From: Streptomyces cynarae
GTDB lineage: Bacteria; Actinomycetota; Actinomycetes; Streptomycetales; Streptomycetaceae
Direction of reading: 5' to 3'
Assembly: GCF_025642135.1 (NCBI RefSeq)
Contig: NZ_CP106793.1
Coordinates: 7,904,001 to 7,968,000 of the forward strand
Length of the DNA stretch: 64,000 bases
Shown: positions 51,191 through 60,856 of the stretch, piece by piece
Numbering within the stretch: the stretch's first letter is position 1
Layout: every line of letters starts with the position of its first letter
Made by a program: the position numbers and the translations under genes
The notes under the pieces: generated by a model
What the model saw: only the letters and a program-made list of their open reading frames with translations
Told to the model about the DNA's origin: nothing
Database searches by the model: none

Positions 51191-51459
51191 GCGCCCACAT
51201 CGCGCCCGAAGCGGACCAGCACGCTGACAACACGCACGACGAACACCACCGACGCCACCGTGATGCCCGAGGTGACGAGCGTGTGCCGCGTGCCGCCCGA
51301 CAGCCCGAAGGCGAAGGCGGGCCCCGCCACCGCGCCGAACACCAGGGCCGCCGCGAACACCGCACTGCACAGGGCGTATCCGATCTCGACGGTGATCGCG
51401 TCCCGCTGCGCCTGGGTGCGCCGCCCGCTCCCGGACGAACGCCCCCCGTGGTTCTCCAT
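51151..51459 (-). CDS. Small two-TM protein (possible DUF6332)
   Basis: This 102-residue protein has a charged N-terminus (RRTQAQRDAITVEIGYA) and two hydrophobic helices (about 30-52 and 62-82). It matches, from memory, the Streptomyces DUF6332 family; function unknown. ATG 51459 is used; the frame extends 12 codons further. Its 3' end overlaps the convergent response-regulator gene by 40 bp, which suggests possible antisense effects between them. Confidence 0.65.
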   Translation of the reverse strand: MENHGGRSSGSGRRTQAQRDAITVEIGYALCSAVFAAALVFGAVAGPAFAFGLSGGTRHTLVTSGITVASVVFVVRVVSVLVRFGRDVGAQPSQPGRTSPDS

Positions 51460-51576
51460 GTCCCGAGTCAAACAGGCGTACGCCCGTCGGGGCAAGGAAC
51501 CCCGCCGGGCGTACGTGAGGAGGCGTCCCCCAAGGGCCTCTCGTTGATCATGCCGGGCTGATCCGAACGAAAGACC

Positions 51577-53055
51577 CTAGTCGCGGACCCCGACCGGTTC
51601 CGCGTTCGCCTCCTCCTGGAGGGACTTCGCGACCACCAGGGATCGCTGTGTCCGGCGCGTGCGCAGGCCCGTGAGGGTGATCAGCAGACCTGCCAGGGCG
51701 ATGCACGTGACCACGACCAGGCCGGGCCGGTAGCTGTCGAGGACGGCTTGCGCCGAGGGATGCGCGGGGGCGCCGGCGGTCACCACCGCGGTGACGACGG
51801 CCAGGAAGATCGCGCCGCCCACCTGGACCGAGGTGTTGAGCAGGCCGGACACCATGCCCTGCTCGTGGTCGTCGACGCCGTTCGTGGCCTGGATGTTGAG
51901 CGAGGGGAAGACCAGGGCGCAGGCCGCGCCGATGAGCAGCATGCTCGGCAGGATGGCCCCCGCGTACGCCGGGTGCAGGTTCACGCGGAGGAACAGGGCG
52001 TATCCGACGACCATGAGGGCGAAGCCCACCGCGATCAGCCGCTGGGTGCCGAAGCGGTCCACGATCGCGCCGACCTTCGTCGAGGACACGGCCACCAGCG
52101 CGCCCGCCGGGAGGAACGCGAGTGCCGTGTGCAGTGCGGACCAGCCGAGCAGCGACTGCATGTACAGAGTGACCAGGAACTGGAAGCCGACGTACGAGCC
52201 GAAGAAGGCCATGGCCCCGAGCTGGGCGCGGACCTGGTTGCCGGAGCGCAGCACGCCGAGCCGGATCAGCGGTCCCGCGGAGCGCCGCTCGACCAGGACG
52301 AAGACGGTGAGGAGCGCGGCGACGGCGAGGAAGGACAGCAGCGTGCGGGCGGAGGCCCAGCCGACGTGCGGCGCTTCGACGACGGTGAAGACGAGCAGCA
52401 GCATCGACGCGGTGCCGAGGACGGCGCCGGGGATGTCGTAGCCGTTGTGGTCCTTCTCGCGTGCGCTGCGCGGCAGCAGCCTCAGGCCGGCGAGCAGGGC
52501 GAGCAGCGCGATCGGCGCGGGCAGCAGCATGGTGAGGCGCCAACTGGCCTCGGTGAGCAGGCCGGAGAGCACCAGGCCCATGGAGAAGCCGGTCGCGGCA
52601 CAGGTGGTGTAGATCGACAGGGCGCGGTTGCGCAGCGGGCCCTCGGGGAAGGTCGTGGTGATGATCGACAGGCCCGCCGGTGCGGTGAACGCGGCGCTGA
52701 GCCCCTTGATGAACCGGCTGGCGATCAGCAGCGGACCGGAGTCGACGAGCCCGCCGAGCAGCGAGGCGAGCGCGAAGACGCCCAGTGCCACCAGGAAGAC
52801 CTGGCGCCGGCCGAGCAGGTCGGCGGTGCGTCCGCCGAGGAGGAGCAGCCCGCCGTAGCCGAGGATGTAGCCGCTGACGATCCACTGGAGCGTCGACGTC
52901 GTCAGATGGAGGTCGGTCCCGATGGACGGCAGGGCGACGCCGACCATGGACACGTCCAGTGCGTCGAGGAACATCGCGGCGCAGAGCACCAGCAGGGTGC
53001 CCCAGAGCCGGGGGGTCCAACGTCCCAACGCGGGGGTGGTGAGCGGAGAGGTCAT
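51577..53055 (-). CDS. MFS drug exporter, DHA2 (14-TM) type
   Basis: This 492-residue transporter has 14 hydrophobic segments. Motif A is GGRTADLLGRRQVF in the loop between TM2 and TM3, and motif C-like LSGLLTEASWRLTMLL lies near TM5. The DHA2 family exports drugs with protons. It is divergent from a MarR gene, with TGCATTCAATGCA-type sites between, and so is probably induced by its substrate through that regulator. ATG 53055 is chosen; upstream codons overlap the operator. Confidence 0.9.
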   Translation of the reverse strand: MTSPLTTPALGRWTPRLWGTLLVLCAAMFLDALDVSMVGVALPSIGTDLHLTTSTLQWIVSGYILGYGGLLLLGGRTADLLGRRQVFLVALGVFALASLLGGLVDSGPLLIASRFIKGLSAAFTAPAGLSIITTTFPEGPLRNRALSIYTTCAATGFSMGLVLSGLLTEASWRLTMLLPAPIALLALLAGLRLLPRSAREKDHNGYDIPGAVLGTASMLLLVFTVVEAPHVGWASARTLLSFLAVAALLTVFVLVERRSAGPLIRLGVLRSGNQVRAQLGAMAFFGSYVGFQFLVTLYMQSLLGWSALHTALAFLPAGALVAVSSTKVGAIVDRFGTQRLIAVGFALMVVGYALFLRVNLHPAYAGAILPSMLLIGAACALVFPSLNIQATNGVDDHEQGMVSGLLNTSVQVGGAIFLAVVTAVVTAGAPAHPSAQAVLDSYRPGLVVVTCIALAGLLITLTGLRTRRTQRSLVVAKSLQEEANAEPVGVRD

Positions 53056-53077
53056 GCCCAACAGACTTCCATGCATC

Positions 53078-53090
53078 TGCATTCAATGCA
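53078..53090. promoter_or_regulatory. TGCATTCAATGCA palindrome, MarR-type operator
   Basis: A perfect 13-bp palindrome in the 86-bp gap between the divergent MFS and marR genes. Related TGCAT/ATGCA half-sites lie on both sides (53072-53076 and 53107-53112). Confidence 0.6.
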
Positions 53091-53141
53091 AGCGCATTTA
53101 ATTCGGATGCAACGATGCCTGTTCTCTGCTACGGTGCGGCC

Positions 53142-53555
53142 ATGGCTGCCAAGGACGAGGCGGACACTCCCGACCGGGCGCTCGTGGACCGGTGGCGCGA
53201 CATCCTGGCGCTGCACGCCCGCACCCAGTGCGAACTCGACCGCGCCCTGCACCGGCACGGCCTGTGCGCCAGCGACTTCGAAGTGCTGGACGTGCTGTCC
53301 GACGGGCCGGGGCCGGGGGCGGACGGCTCCTGCGGCTACCGCGTCCAGGAGATCTCCGAGCGGGTCCACCTCAGCCAGAGCGCGCTGTCACGGTTGATCG
53401 CCCGCCTGGAGAAGGACGGCCTGGTCGAGCGCGCCCTGTGCACCGAGGACCGGCGGGGTGTGCGGGTGACGCTCACGGACAAGGGCCGCGCCCTGCACGA
53501 CGAGGTGCGGCCGGTGCAGCGCGCGGTGCTGACCAGGATGCTCAGCCTCAGGTGA
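53142..53555 (+). CDS. MarR family regulator of the MFS exporter
   Basis: This 137-residue winged-helix protein has CASDFEVLDVLSDGP, the recognition helix LSQSALSRLIARLEKDGLV, and the wing RALCTEDRRGVRVTLTDKG with the MarR DxR signature. Cysteines in the N-terminal helix and the wing (CASDF, CTEDRR) could make it redox-sensitive. ATG 53142 is a reasonable start, with an earlier ATG at 53115. Its 3' end overlaps the convergent isomerase-like gene by 8 bp. Confidence 0.9.
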   Translation: MAAKDEADTPDRALVDRWRDILALHARTQCELDRALHRHGLCASDFEVLDVLSDGPGPGADGSCGYRVQEISERVHLSQSALSRLIARLEKDGLVERALCTEDRRGVRVTLTDKGRALHDEVRPVQRAVLTRMLSLR

Positions 53556-54282
53556 CGGCGGACCTCTCGCGCCACAGCGTGGCGAGGGAGGTGTCACCGG
53601 TCACGTCCGGGAACGGCAGCCGGTTCCACAGCGACAGATACAAGTGCGCCGCGGGCCCGGCCACTTCGCAGTCGGCGTCGCCGCTCCCGCCCCGCTCGGT
53701 CACGGGAGGCTCGCCCGACAGCCGTACGGTCCACACCGCGCCGTCGGCGTCCGTCGCCCGCACCCGCAGCACCCGCGGCTCCTCGCTGCGGACCCGGCTC
53801 TTGGAGCGGGCGTGGAAGCCGCACAGCAGTTCGTCGATGCCGTCCACCGCGAACTCCCGGCCGATCTCGGTGAATGTATCGCCGCGCGCCGACTCGGCGT
53901 CGATCCGGTGCACGGTCGTCTCGTGCGCCTGACGCCGGGCCCAGAAGGCCAGCGGCGAGGGGGCGGGCAGGAAGTGCCAGCACCGGACGTCGGGCGCGGC
54001 GGAGGAGAGGGTGTCCACGAGGTGGCGGTGCCCCTCCCGGAACCAGGCCGTCAGCTCCGCCCCGTCGAGGTCCGGCAGCCCACCGTCAGGGTGGTACGAG
54101 GTGTGCCCCTCGGCGACGAAGGCCGCCGCCCAGCGGTGCACCACGCCGGTGTGCCGCAGCAGATCCCGCACCTGCCAGCCCGGGCAGGTCGGCACCTTCG
54201 CCTCGGTACCCGCCTCCTCGGCCGCCGCGGCCAGCAGCCGGCCCTCCCGGTCCAGGGCTCGCACGAACTCGGCAGTCTCCAT
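53548..54282 (-). CDS. Mycothiol-dependent maleylpyruvate-isomerase-type (DinB-fold) protein
   Basis: This 244-residue protein has an N-terminal MDMPI/DinB four-helix domain (FVRALDREGRLLAAAAEEAG, then VPTCPGWQVRDLLRHTGVVHRW) with metal-type histidines in LLRHTGVVHRW and HETTVHRIDAE, and a small C-terminal domain. Members use mycothiol as cofactor in isomerase or transferase reactions. The substrate here is unknown. Confidence 0.85.
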   Translation of the reverse strand: METAEFVRALDREGRLLAAAAEEAGTEAKVPTCPGWQVRDLLRHTGVVHRWAAAFVAEGHTSYHPDGGLPDLDGAELTAWFREGHRHLVDTLSSAAPDVRCWHFLPAPSPLAFWARRQAHETTVHRIDAESARGDTFTEIGREFAVDGIDELLCGFHARSKSRVRSEEPRVLRVRATDADGAVWTVRLSGEPPVTERGGSGDADCEVAGPAAHLYLSLWNRLPFPDVTGDTSLATLWRERSAVT

Positions 54283-54406
54283 GCGGCGAGTGTGCCGGAT
54301 GAAGCGCACTCCAGGGAAAGAGCGACCCCCGTGTCGAAGAGCGACCCCGGTATGAAGGTGACCTGGGCCGCCCCGCCGGTGTGAAGTCCTCGACGGACTC
54401 CTCCGG

Positions 54407-55612
54407 TCACAGGCGGCCTGCGGTCGCACGGCGCGCCCCGTATCCGATCGCGGAGGCGACGGCCGCGAGGACCGCCACGCTGGTGAGAGCGGTGGGCAGC
54501 GAGAACCAGTCGGCCATGAAACCGATGGCGGGCGGGCCGAGGAGCATGCCGCCGTAACCGAGTGTCGAGGCCACCGCGACTCCGCCCGGGCCCGCGAGCG
54601 CACCTGCGCGCTCCACGGCGACCGGAAAGAGGTTGGCGAGGCCGAGCCCGGTGACGGCGAAGCCGAGCAGGGCCGCCCACACCGACGGCGCGAGCGAGCC
54701 GAGCAGCATGCCGGCCGATGCCGTGGCGCCGCCGGCCACCACCGTACGGACCCGCCCGAGCCGTTCGAGGAGCGTGGTCCCGCTGATCCGGCCCACCGTC
54801 ATGGCGAGCGCGAAGCAGGAGTAGCCGGCCGCCGCCACCCCGGGGTGGGCGTCGAGGTCCTGTTCCAGGTGCAGCGCGCCCCAGTCCGCGAGCGCGCCCT
54901 CACCGTAGGCGGTGCACAGCGCGATCAGACCGAACACGGTGACCAGGCCCCGCGTTCGCGTGCCGAGACGGTGCGGCGCGGCGTCCTCGGGCCGCACCCT
55001 GTCCGGCGGTTCCGGGGGCCGCTGACGCAGCAGCGTGGGCCCGGCGACCGCGGTCACGAGCAGGCCCGTCACGGTCAGCCCGAGCAGGTGCCGGGTGGGC
55101 GACAGCGATCCCGCGACCAGCCCGCCGAGCCCGGCGCCCACCATGCCGCCCAGGCTGAACGCGGCATGGAAGCTGGGCATGACCGGCCGCCGCAGTGCGG
55201 CCACCAGGTCGACGGCGGCACTGTTGAACGCGACGTTGATGCCTCCGTACGCCATCCCGAAGACAAGCAGGACGGCGCCGAGCGCCGGTGCGGAGTGGGT
55301 GAGCGGGGGCAGGGCCACGCTCAGCGACAGCAGGACCGCACAGACGACGGTCACCGGGTGGCTGCCGAACCGGCGGCAGAGCCGGCCGGTGAGCGTCATC
55401 GTGATCACCGCGCCCGCGGACACCCCCAGCAGCGCGAGCCCCAGGGTGCTCGCCGACGCGCCCGTCTGCTCCTTGACGTCCGGGATGCGTACGACCCAAC
55501 CGGCGAAGACGAAGCCGTCGAGGGCGAAGAAGGCGGTGAGGGCGACACGGATCCGGGTGAGGTCGCTGCCCGGCACGCCTTTGTGCAGGACTGATTTGTT
55601 TATGAGCGGCAC
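54407..55612 (-). CDS. MFS transporter (12-TM, sugar/fucose-permease-like)
   Basis: This 401-residue transporter has 12 hydrophobic segments in two halves: FFALDGFVFAGWVVRIPDVKE at TM1, and FGMAYGGINVAFNSAAVDL near TM4. The pattern fits FucP-like or other MFS sugar or drug transporters. The GTG at 55612 lies in an A+T-rich stretch with TTTGT/ACAAA inverted repeat arms (55595-55599 and 55611-55615). A GTG 12 codons later, near AAAGG, is a possible alternative start. Confidence 0.82.
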   Translation of the reverse strand: MPLINKSVLHKGVPGSDLTRIRVALTAFFALDGFVFAGWVVRIPDVKEQTGASASTLGLALLGVSAGAVITMTLTGRLCRRFGSHPVTVVCAVLLSLSVALPPLTHSAPALGAVLLVFGMAYGGINVAFNSAAVDLVAALRRPVMPSFHAAFSLGGMVGAGLGGLVAGSLSPTRHLLGLTVTGLLVTAVAGPTLLRQRPPEPPDRVRPEDAAPHRLGTRTRGLVTVFGLIALCTAYGEGALADWGALHLEQDLDAHPGVAAAGYSCFALAMTVGRISGTTLLERLGRVRTVVAGGATASAGMLLGSLAPSVWAALLGFAVTGLGLANLFPVAVERAGALAGPGGVAVASTLGYGGMLLGPPAIGFMADWFSLPTALTSVAVLAAVASAIGYGARRATAGRL

Positions 55613-56035
55613 AAAATGAGGCTAGGAGAGTCCGCCCCGGCTGGGCAAGGCGATGGCGGGTACCGCCCGAGCCGGGCGTCGCACGCGCCGGAACGGTAAG
55701 TCCGGGGAACCGGCGGCCTGAGGCGGCCGAACGGAACGTCTCCCGCGCGAACTTTCGTGGCGGCAGGCACTCTTGACAGTGTGCGCACTGTTTCGCGACG
55801 TTTGATCCTTGCCGAACGTGTTTCGTCCCGGTCCTCGATCGTGGAACGAGCGCGTACAACGGCGTTCGGGCCGACAGAGCCCGAAGCAGTGACAGGACGC
55901 GACAGCGTCACAGGGGGGAGCGGTCGTCCATGCGGTCCACGAGCAGATCCACGGGTAGTCGTCACCATGCCTTGCCGGGCTGTGCCGTCACCGGCACGTT
56001 CCTCGCGGAGCCTGCGGAAGGGCGGTTGATGTGAG
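55613..56035. promoter_or_regulatory. 423-bp region upstream of the CelD-like gene
   Basis: The region lies between the divergent MFS and CelD-like genes. It contains a GTGCGCAC palindrome at 55781-55788 and, near its end, a 34-codon frame at 55930-56034. I see no recognised RNA or operator otherwise. The left part is G+C-rich with no codon-biased frame. Confidence 0.35.
55930..56034 (+). CDS. Possible 34-residue upstream ORF of the CelD-like gene
   Basis: ATG at 55930 follows GGGGGGAG by 9 nt, an excellent ribosome site, and the frame stops 1 nt before the GTG of the next gene. The product is serine- and arginine-rich at the start (RSTSRSTGSRHH) with no known family. Third positions are only moderately GC-rich, so it may be a leader for translational coupling, or chance. 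Confidence 0.3.
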   Translation: MRSTSRSTGSRHHALPGCAVTGTFLAEPAEGRLM

Positions 56036-57151
56036 GTGGACATCACCATTCACCGGCCGCACGAGCTGAGCGACGCGCTGCGCGGGGCCTGGCACCAGGC
56101 CATGGACGTGTCGCCCGAGTACGCCAATCCCTTCCTGGCACCCGAGTTCGCCACCGGGATCGGCCGGTACCGCGGTGGGGCACGGGTGGCGGTGCTGCGT
56201 GAGAACGGGGAGCCCGTCGGCTTCCTCCCGTACGAGCGCAACGCCCTGGGTGTGGGCCGGGCCATCGGTCTGGGCCTGTCCGACTGCCAGGCCCTCGTGC
56301 ACCGGCCCGGGATCTCCTGGGACGCGCGGGACCTGTTGCAGGCCTGCGGGTTGTCCATCTTCGAGTTCGACCATCTCGTCCAGGAACAGAGACCCTTCGG
56401 CCGACACGTCACGGGGACGTTCGCCTCACCCGTGATCGATGTGAAGCCCGGCGACGGCGACTACCCGCACTGGCTGCGCGGCGCGTATCCGGGGCTGGCC
56501 AAGACGGTCATGAAGAAGGAGCGCCGCGTGGGGCGCGACGTCGGCGAGGTGCGGTTCGTCTTCGACGAGCGCGATCCGCGGGCGCTGCGCACGCTGATGC
56601 AGTGGAAGTCCGCCCAGTACCGTCGGACCGGACGGATGGACCGGTTCTCGCGGCCGTGGATCGTCGACCTGGTGGACCACCTCTCCCGCGTCCGCGAGGA
56701 GCACTTCACCGGCGTGCTGTCCGTGCTGTACGCGGGCGACCGGCCGATGGCCGCCCACTTCGGGCCGAGGTCCAGCACGGTGCTCGCGGCCTGGTTCACC
56801 GCCTACGACCCCGAACTCCGCTACTACTCACCCGGGTTGATGATGCACCTCCGGCTGGCCGAGGCGGCGGCCCGGCACGGTGTGACGCTCGTGGACCTGG
56901 GGCGGGGTGACAAGGAGTACAAGGACTGGCTCAAGACCCGGGAGTTGCGGGTGGGCGAGGGGTTCGCCACCCGCCCCCACCCGGTGGCGGCGGCGTACCG
57001 GCTGTGGCGCAGGCCGGTGCGCGGCCTGCGCAACACGGTCCTGGCCCACCCCGAGCTTCGGAAACCGGCCGACCGGCTGCTGAAGACGGTCGGCACCCTG
57101 CGCACATCGGGCGGGGCGGACTCCGGCAGAGGGCGACCCGGAGCACGCTGA
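56036..57151 (+). CDS. CelD/BcsL-type GNAT acetyltransferase
   Basis: This 371-residue protein is of the CelD/BcsL family of GNAT-fold enzymes linked to cell-wall or exopolysaccharide acetylation. Visible blocks are NPFLAPEFATGIGRYRGGARV, the middle ALRTLMQWKSAQYRRTGRMDR, and the C-terminal ELRYYSPGLMMHLRLAEAAARHG, followed by VDLGRGDKEYKDWLKT, which is highly conserved in the family. It starts with GTG immediately after a small ORF. The acetylated substrate is unknown. Confidence 0.85.
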   Translation: MDITIHRPHELSDALRGAWHQAMDVSPEYANPFLAPEFATGIGRYRGGARVAVLRENGEPVGFLPYERNALGVGRAIGLGLSDCQALVHRPGISWDARDLLQACGLSIFEFDHLVQEQRPFGRHVTGTFASPVIDVKPGDGDYPHWLRGAYPGLAKTVMKKERRVGRDVGEVRFVFDERDPRALRTLMQWKSAQYRRTGRMDRFSRPWIVDLVDHLSRVREEHFTGVLSVLYAGDRPMAAHFGPRSSTVLAAWFTAYDPELRYYSPGLMMHLRLAEAAARHGVTLVDLGRGDKEYKDWLKTRELRVGEGFATRPHPVAAAYRLWRRPVRGLRNTVLAHPELRKPADRLLKTVGTLRTSGGADSGRGRPGAR

Positions 57152-57238
57152 GGGGCGTCCCGCTCCCGGCACCGCGTGTCCGCCGTGCCGGGAGTCCGCC
57201 GGATCCGCAGGATCCGGTCGAGGCCGACCCGCCTCCGC

Positions 57239-58684
57239 TCAGACCGCCGGCGCCGGGTAGGTCGGGTACTCCACGCCGGAGACGTGCTGGACGACCCGGA
57301 TGACCTGGCAGGAATAGCCGAACTCGTTGTCGTACCACAGGTAGAGGATCGCGTTGTCGCCATCGACCTTGGTCGCGCCGGCGTCGACGATCGATGCGTG
57401 GCGCGAGCCGATGAAGTCGCTCGAGACGGCGTCGGGGGCGCTGATGAAGTCGATCTGGCGCTTGAGCGGCGAGGTCAGCGACACGTCGCGGAGGTGGGTG
57501 AGCACCTCGTCCCGGGTGGTCTCGCGGGCGAGTTGCAGGTTGAGGATCGCGATGGAGACGTCCGGCACCGGGACGCGGATCGAACTGCCGGTGATCCTCG
57601 CCTTGAGGTCGGGCAGAGCCTTGGCGACGGCCGAGGCGGCACCGGTCTCGGTGATGACCATGTTGAGCGGCGCCGAGCGGCCGCGGCGGTCGGACTTGTG
57701 GTAGTTGTCCAGCAGGTTCTGGTCGTTGGTGAACGAGTGGACCGTCTCCACGTGCCCGCGCAGCACGCCGAACTCGTCGTCCATCGCCTTCAGCGGCGGC
57801 ACGATCGCGTTGGTGGTGCAGGACGCGCAGGACAGGATCTGCTCGTCCGGCTTGATCGTGTCGTGGTTCACACCGTGGACGATGTTGGGGACGTCGCCCT
57901 TGCCCGGGGCGGTCAGGACGACCTTGTCGATACCGGGACGCAGGTGCTTCGACAGGCCCTCGCGGTCACGCCACTTGCCGGTGTTGTCGATGAGAATGGC
58001 GTCCTTGATGCCGTACGCCGTGTAGTCGACCTCGCTCGGGTCGTCGGCGTGGATCACCTTGATCTCGTTGCCGTTGGCGACGATCGTGCCGTTCTCCTCG
58101 TCGACGGTGATCGTGCCGTGGAACTGGCCGTGGATGGAGTCGCGGCGCAGCAACGAGGCGCGCTTGACGAGGTCCTGGTCACCACCACCGCGTATGACGA
58201 CGGCACGCAGTCGCAGCCCGTTGCCGGAGCCGGCCTTCTCGATGAGCAGGCGGGCGAGCAGGCGCCCGATGCGGCCGAACCCGTACAGGACGACGTCACG
58301 CGGCTCACGACGCTCGATCTTGTTCGCCCCCGTGGCGCCGGCGACGGCCTCGGCGGTGAACTCCTCCACCGACAGACCCCGGTCGTCGGCCCTGTACGTG
58401 GCGGCGAGCATGCCGATGTCGATCTGGGAGGGGCCGAGGTCGAGGGCGGTGAGCGCCTGAAGGAACGGCAGTGTCTCGGTGACCGAGAGTTCCTCCCCGG
58501 CGATCTGCCGGGCGAACCGGTGGGTCTTGAGGATGCTGACCACCGACTTGTTCACCAGGGAGCGACTGTGAAGGAGGACTGTGACGTCCCGCTCCCGGTG
58601 CAGTCTCCCGATGATGGGGATCATCGACTCCGCGATCTCCTCGCGGTGCTTCCAGCTGGTGAACGAGTCGTCATTGACAGTCAC
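57239..58684 (-). CDS. gap: Long-form glyceraldehyde-3-phosphate dehydrogenase
   Basis: This 481-residue enzyme is about 140 residues longer than ordinary GAPDH. Residues 1-125 form an N-terminal extension of unknown role; then GFGRIG (135-140) starts the NAD-binding domain. Catalytic C289 lies in SCASCTTNA (usual form SNASCTTNC) and H316 in HVETVHSFTN. The long form is found in Actinobacteria as a second GAPDH. It starts with GTG and is divergent from htpG. Cofactor preference cannot be told here. Confidence 0.9.
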   Translation of the reverse strand: MTVNDDSFTSWKHREEIAESMIPIIGRLHRERDVTVLLHSRSLVNKSVVSILKTHRFARQIAGEELSVTETLPFLQALTALDLGPSQIDIGMLAATYRADDRGLSVEEFTAEAVAGATGANKIERREPRDVVLYGFGRIGRLLARLLIEKAGSGNGLRLRAVVIRGGGDQDLVKRASLLRRDSIHGQFHGTITVDEENGTIVANGNEIKVIHADDPSEVDYTAYGIKDAILIDNTGKWRDREGLSKHLRPGIDKVVLTAPGKGDVPNIVHGVNHDTIKPDEQILSCASCTTNAIVPPLKAMDDEFGVLRGHVETVHSFTNDQNLLDNYHKSDRRGRSAPLNMVITETGAASAVAKALPDLKARITGSSIRVPVPDVSIAILNLQLARETTRDEVLTHLRDVSLTSPLKRQIDFISAPDAVSSDFIGSRHASIVDAGATKVDGDNAILYLWYDNEFGYSCQVIRVVQHVSGVEYPTYPAPAV

Positions 58685-58832
58685 AGTCTTATCTTTCGAG
58701 CTAGGCGGCGCTCATATGCTAACCCCCTGTCGTTCGATTATCGGCGACGGGTCGGCGGTCCGTCCTCACCTGGTGTCCTACAGTGACTACCAACCGTTCC
58801 GGCGACTCAGACCCGTGAGGTAATCGCGAATC

Positions 58833-60740
58833 ATGTCGACCCAGACGTTTGAGTTCCAAGTAGAGGCCCGTCAGCTGCTGCAGCTGATGATCCACTCTGT
58901 CTACTCGAACAAGGATGTCTTCCTGCGCGAACTCGTGTCCAACGCCTCCGACGCGCTGGACAAGCTGCGCCTCGCCGCGCTGCGGGACGACACGCTCGAT
59001 GCCGATGTGTCCGACCTGCACATCGAGATCGAGATCGACAAGGACGCCCGCACCCTCACCGTGCGGGACAACGGCATCGGCATGTCGTACGACGAGGTCG
59101 GGCAACTCATCGGCACCATCGCCCACTCCGGCACGGCCACCCTCCTGAAGGAGCTCAGGGAGGCCGAGGACGGGGCCGGAGCCGAGGGGCTCATCGGACA
59201 GTTCGGGGTCGGCTTCTACTCCGGCTTCATGGTGGCGGACGAGGTGACCCTGGTGACCCGCCGCGCGGGCGAGAGCCAGGGCACCCGCTGGACGTCCCGC
59301 GGCGAGGGCACGTACACGCTGGAGAAGGTCGACGACGCGCCGCAGGGCACGGCGGTCACCCTGCACCTCAAGCCGGCGGACCCGGAAAACCAGCTCCACG
59401 ACTACGCCTCCGAGTGGAAGATCAGGGAGATCGTCAAGCGGTACTCCGACTTCATCACCTGGCCGATCCGGCTGGTCTCCCGGGCGGCCACGGCAGAGGG
59501 CGACGACAGCGCGCGCGAACCCGCGACGCTGAACTCGATGAAGGCCCTGTGGGCGCGCTCGCGCGACGAGGTTTCCGACGACGAGTACCACGAGCTGTAC
59601 AAGCACATCGGCCACGACTGGCGTGATCCGCTGGAGACGATCCGGCTCCAGGCGGAGGGCACCTTCGAGTACCAGGCCCTGCTGTTCCTCCCGTCGCACG
59701 CCCCGCACGACCTGTTCACGCAGGGCTTCCAGCGAGGGGTGCAGCTGTATGTGAAGCGCGTCTTCATCATGGACGACTGCGAGGCGCTGCTGCCGCCGTA
59801 CCTCCGCTTCGTCAAGGGCGTCGTCGACGCGGCGGACCTCTCGCTCAACGTGTCGCGCGAGATCCTGCAGCAGGACCGCCACATCCGGATGATGCAGCGG
59901 CGTCTGACGAAGAAGGTCCTGTCCACGGTCAAGGACATGATGGCCGGTGCCCCGGACCGCTACGCCACGTTCTGGCGGGAGTTCGGTGCCGTCGTGAAGG
60001 AGGGGCTGGTCACCGACCCCGAGAACCGCGACGCCATCCTCGCCGTCTCCTCGTTCGCCACCACGCACAGCGACGACGAGCCGACCACGCTCAAGAGCTA
60101 TGTGGAGCGGATGAAGGGCGGCCAGGAGGACATCTACTACATCACCGGCGAGTCCCGGCAGAGCATCGAGAACTCCCCGCACATGGAGGCGTTCCGGGAC
60201 CGCGGCATCGAGGTGCTGCTGCTCACGGACCCCGTCGACGAGGTGTGGGTCGACGCCGTGGGCGAGTACGAGGGCAAGGCACTGCGGTCCGTGACCAAGG
60301 GCGAGATCGACCTCGGCGCGCGGGGGGACGAGAAGGGCGACGACGAGCGGGAGAAGCAGACCGAGGAATACGCGGATCTGCTCGGCTGGATGAAGGAGCA
60401 GCTGGACGAGGACATCAAGGAGGTGCGTCTGTCGTCGCGCCTCACCGTGTCGGCGGCCTGCATCGTCTCGGACGCGCAGGACCTGACCCCGGCCCTGGAG
60501 AACATGTACCGGGCGATGGGTCAGGAGGTGCCGCGCACCAAGCGGATCCTGGAGATCAACCCCGACCACCGGCTCGTGAAGGGCCTGAACCAGGCGTACA
60601 AGGAAGGCGAGGACCGTACCGTGCTCGCCGAGACCACCGAACTGCTGCACGGCCTGGCGGTGCTCGCGGAGGGCGGCCAGCCCAAGGAGCCCGCGCGTTT
60701 CGTGAAGCTGGTGGCGGACCGCCTGGAGCGCACGCTGTAG
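58833..60740 (+). CDS. htpG: Hsp90-family chaperone HtpG
   Basis: This 635-residue chaperone has the GHKL ATPase domain: [25 protein letters not shown] and [15 protein letters not shown]. The middle domain carries the [21 protein letters not shown] segment (as [12 protein letters not shown]), and a C-terminal dimerisation domain completes it. GAGGTAATCGCGAATC precedes the ATG. No CIRCE or HAIR heat-shock site is apparent in the 148-bp gap to the divergent gap gene. Confidence 0.97.
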
Positions 60741-60856
60741 CTGGGTCGGCCGCAGCGGCGGGAGTTCGGGGCGCCGGGTCGCGCGGGTCGCCCCGAACAT
60801 CCCGTGTGAGGGCCGCGCGACTGCGTCCTACGGTCCTTGACGCTTCCGGTCCGGCG

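Noticed and set aside
51748..53397. 549-codon plus-strand frame opposite the MFS exporter
   Set aside because: Low-complexity E/R/G/Q product; the MFS protein on the other strand has 14 helices and motif A.
54318..54354. AAGAGCGACCCC direct repeat, period 19 bp
   Set aside because: Only two copies in a short gap with no symmetry or nearby regulator; too weak for a regulatory call.
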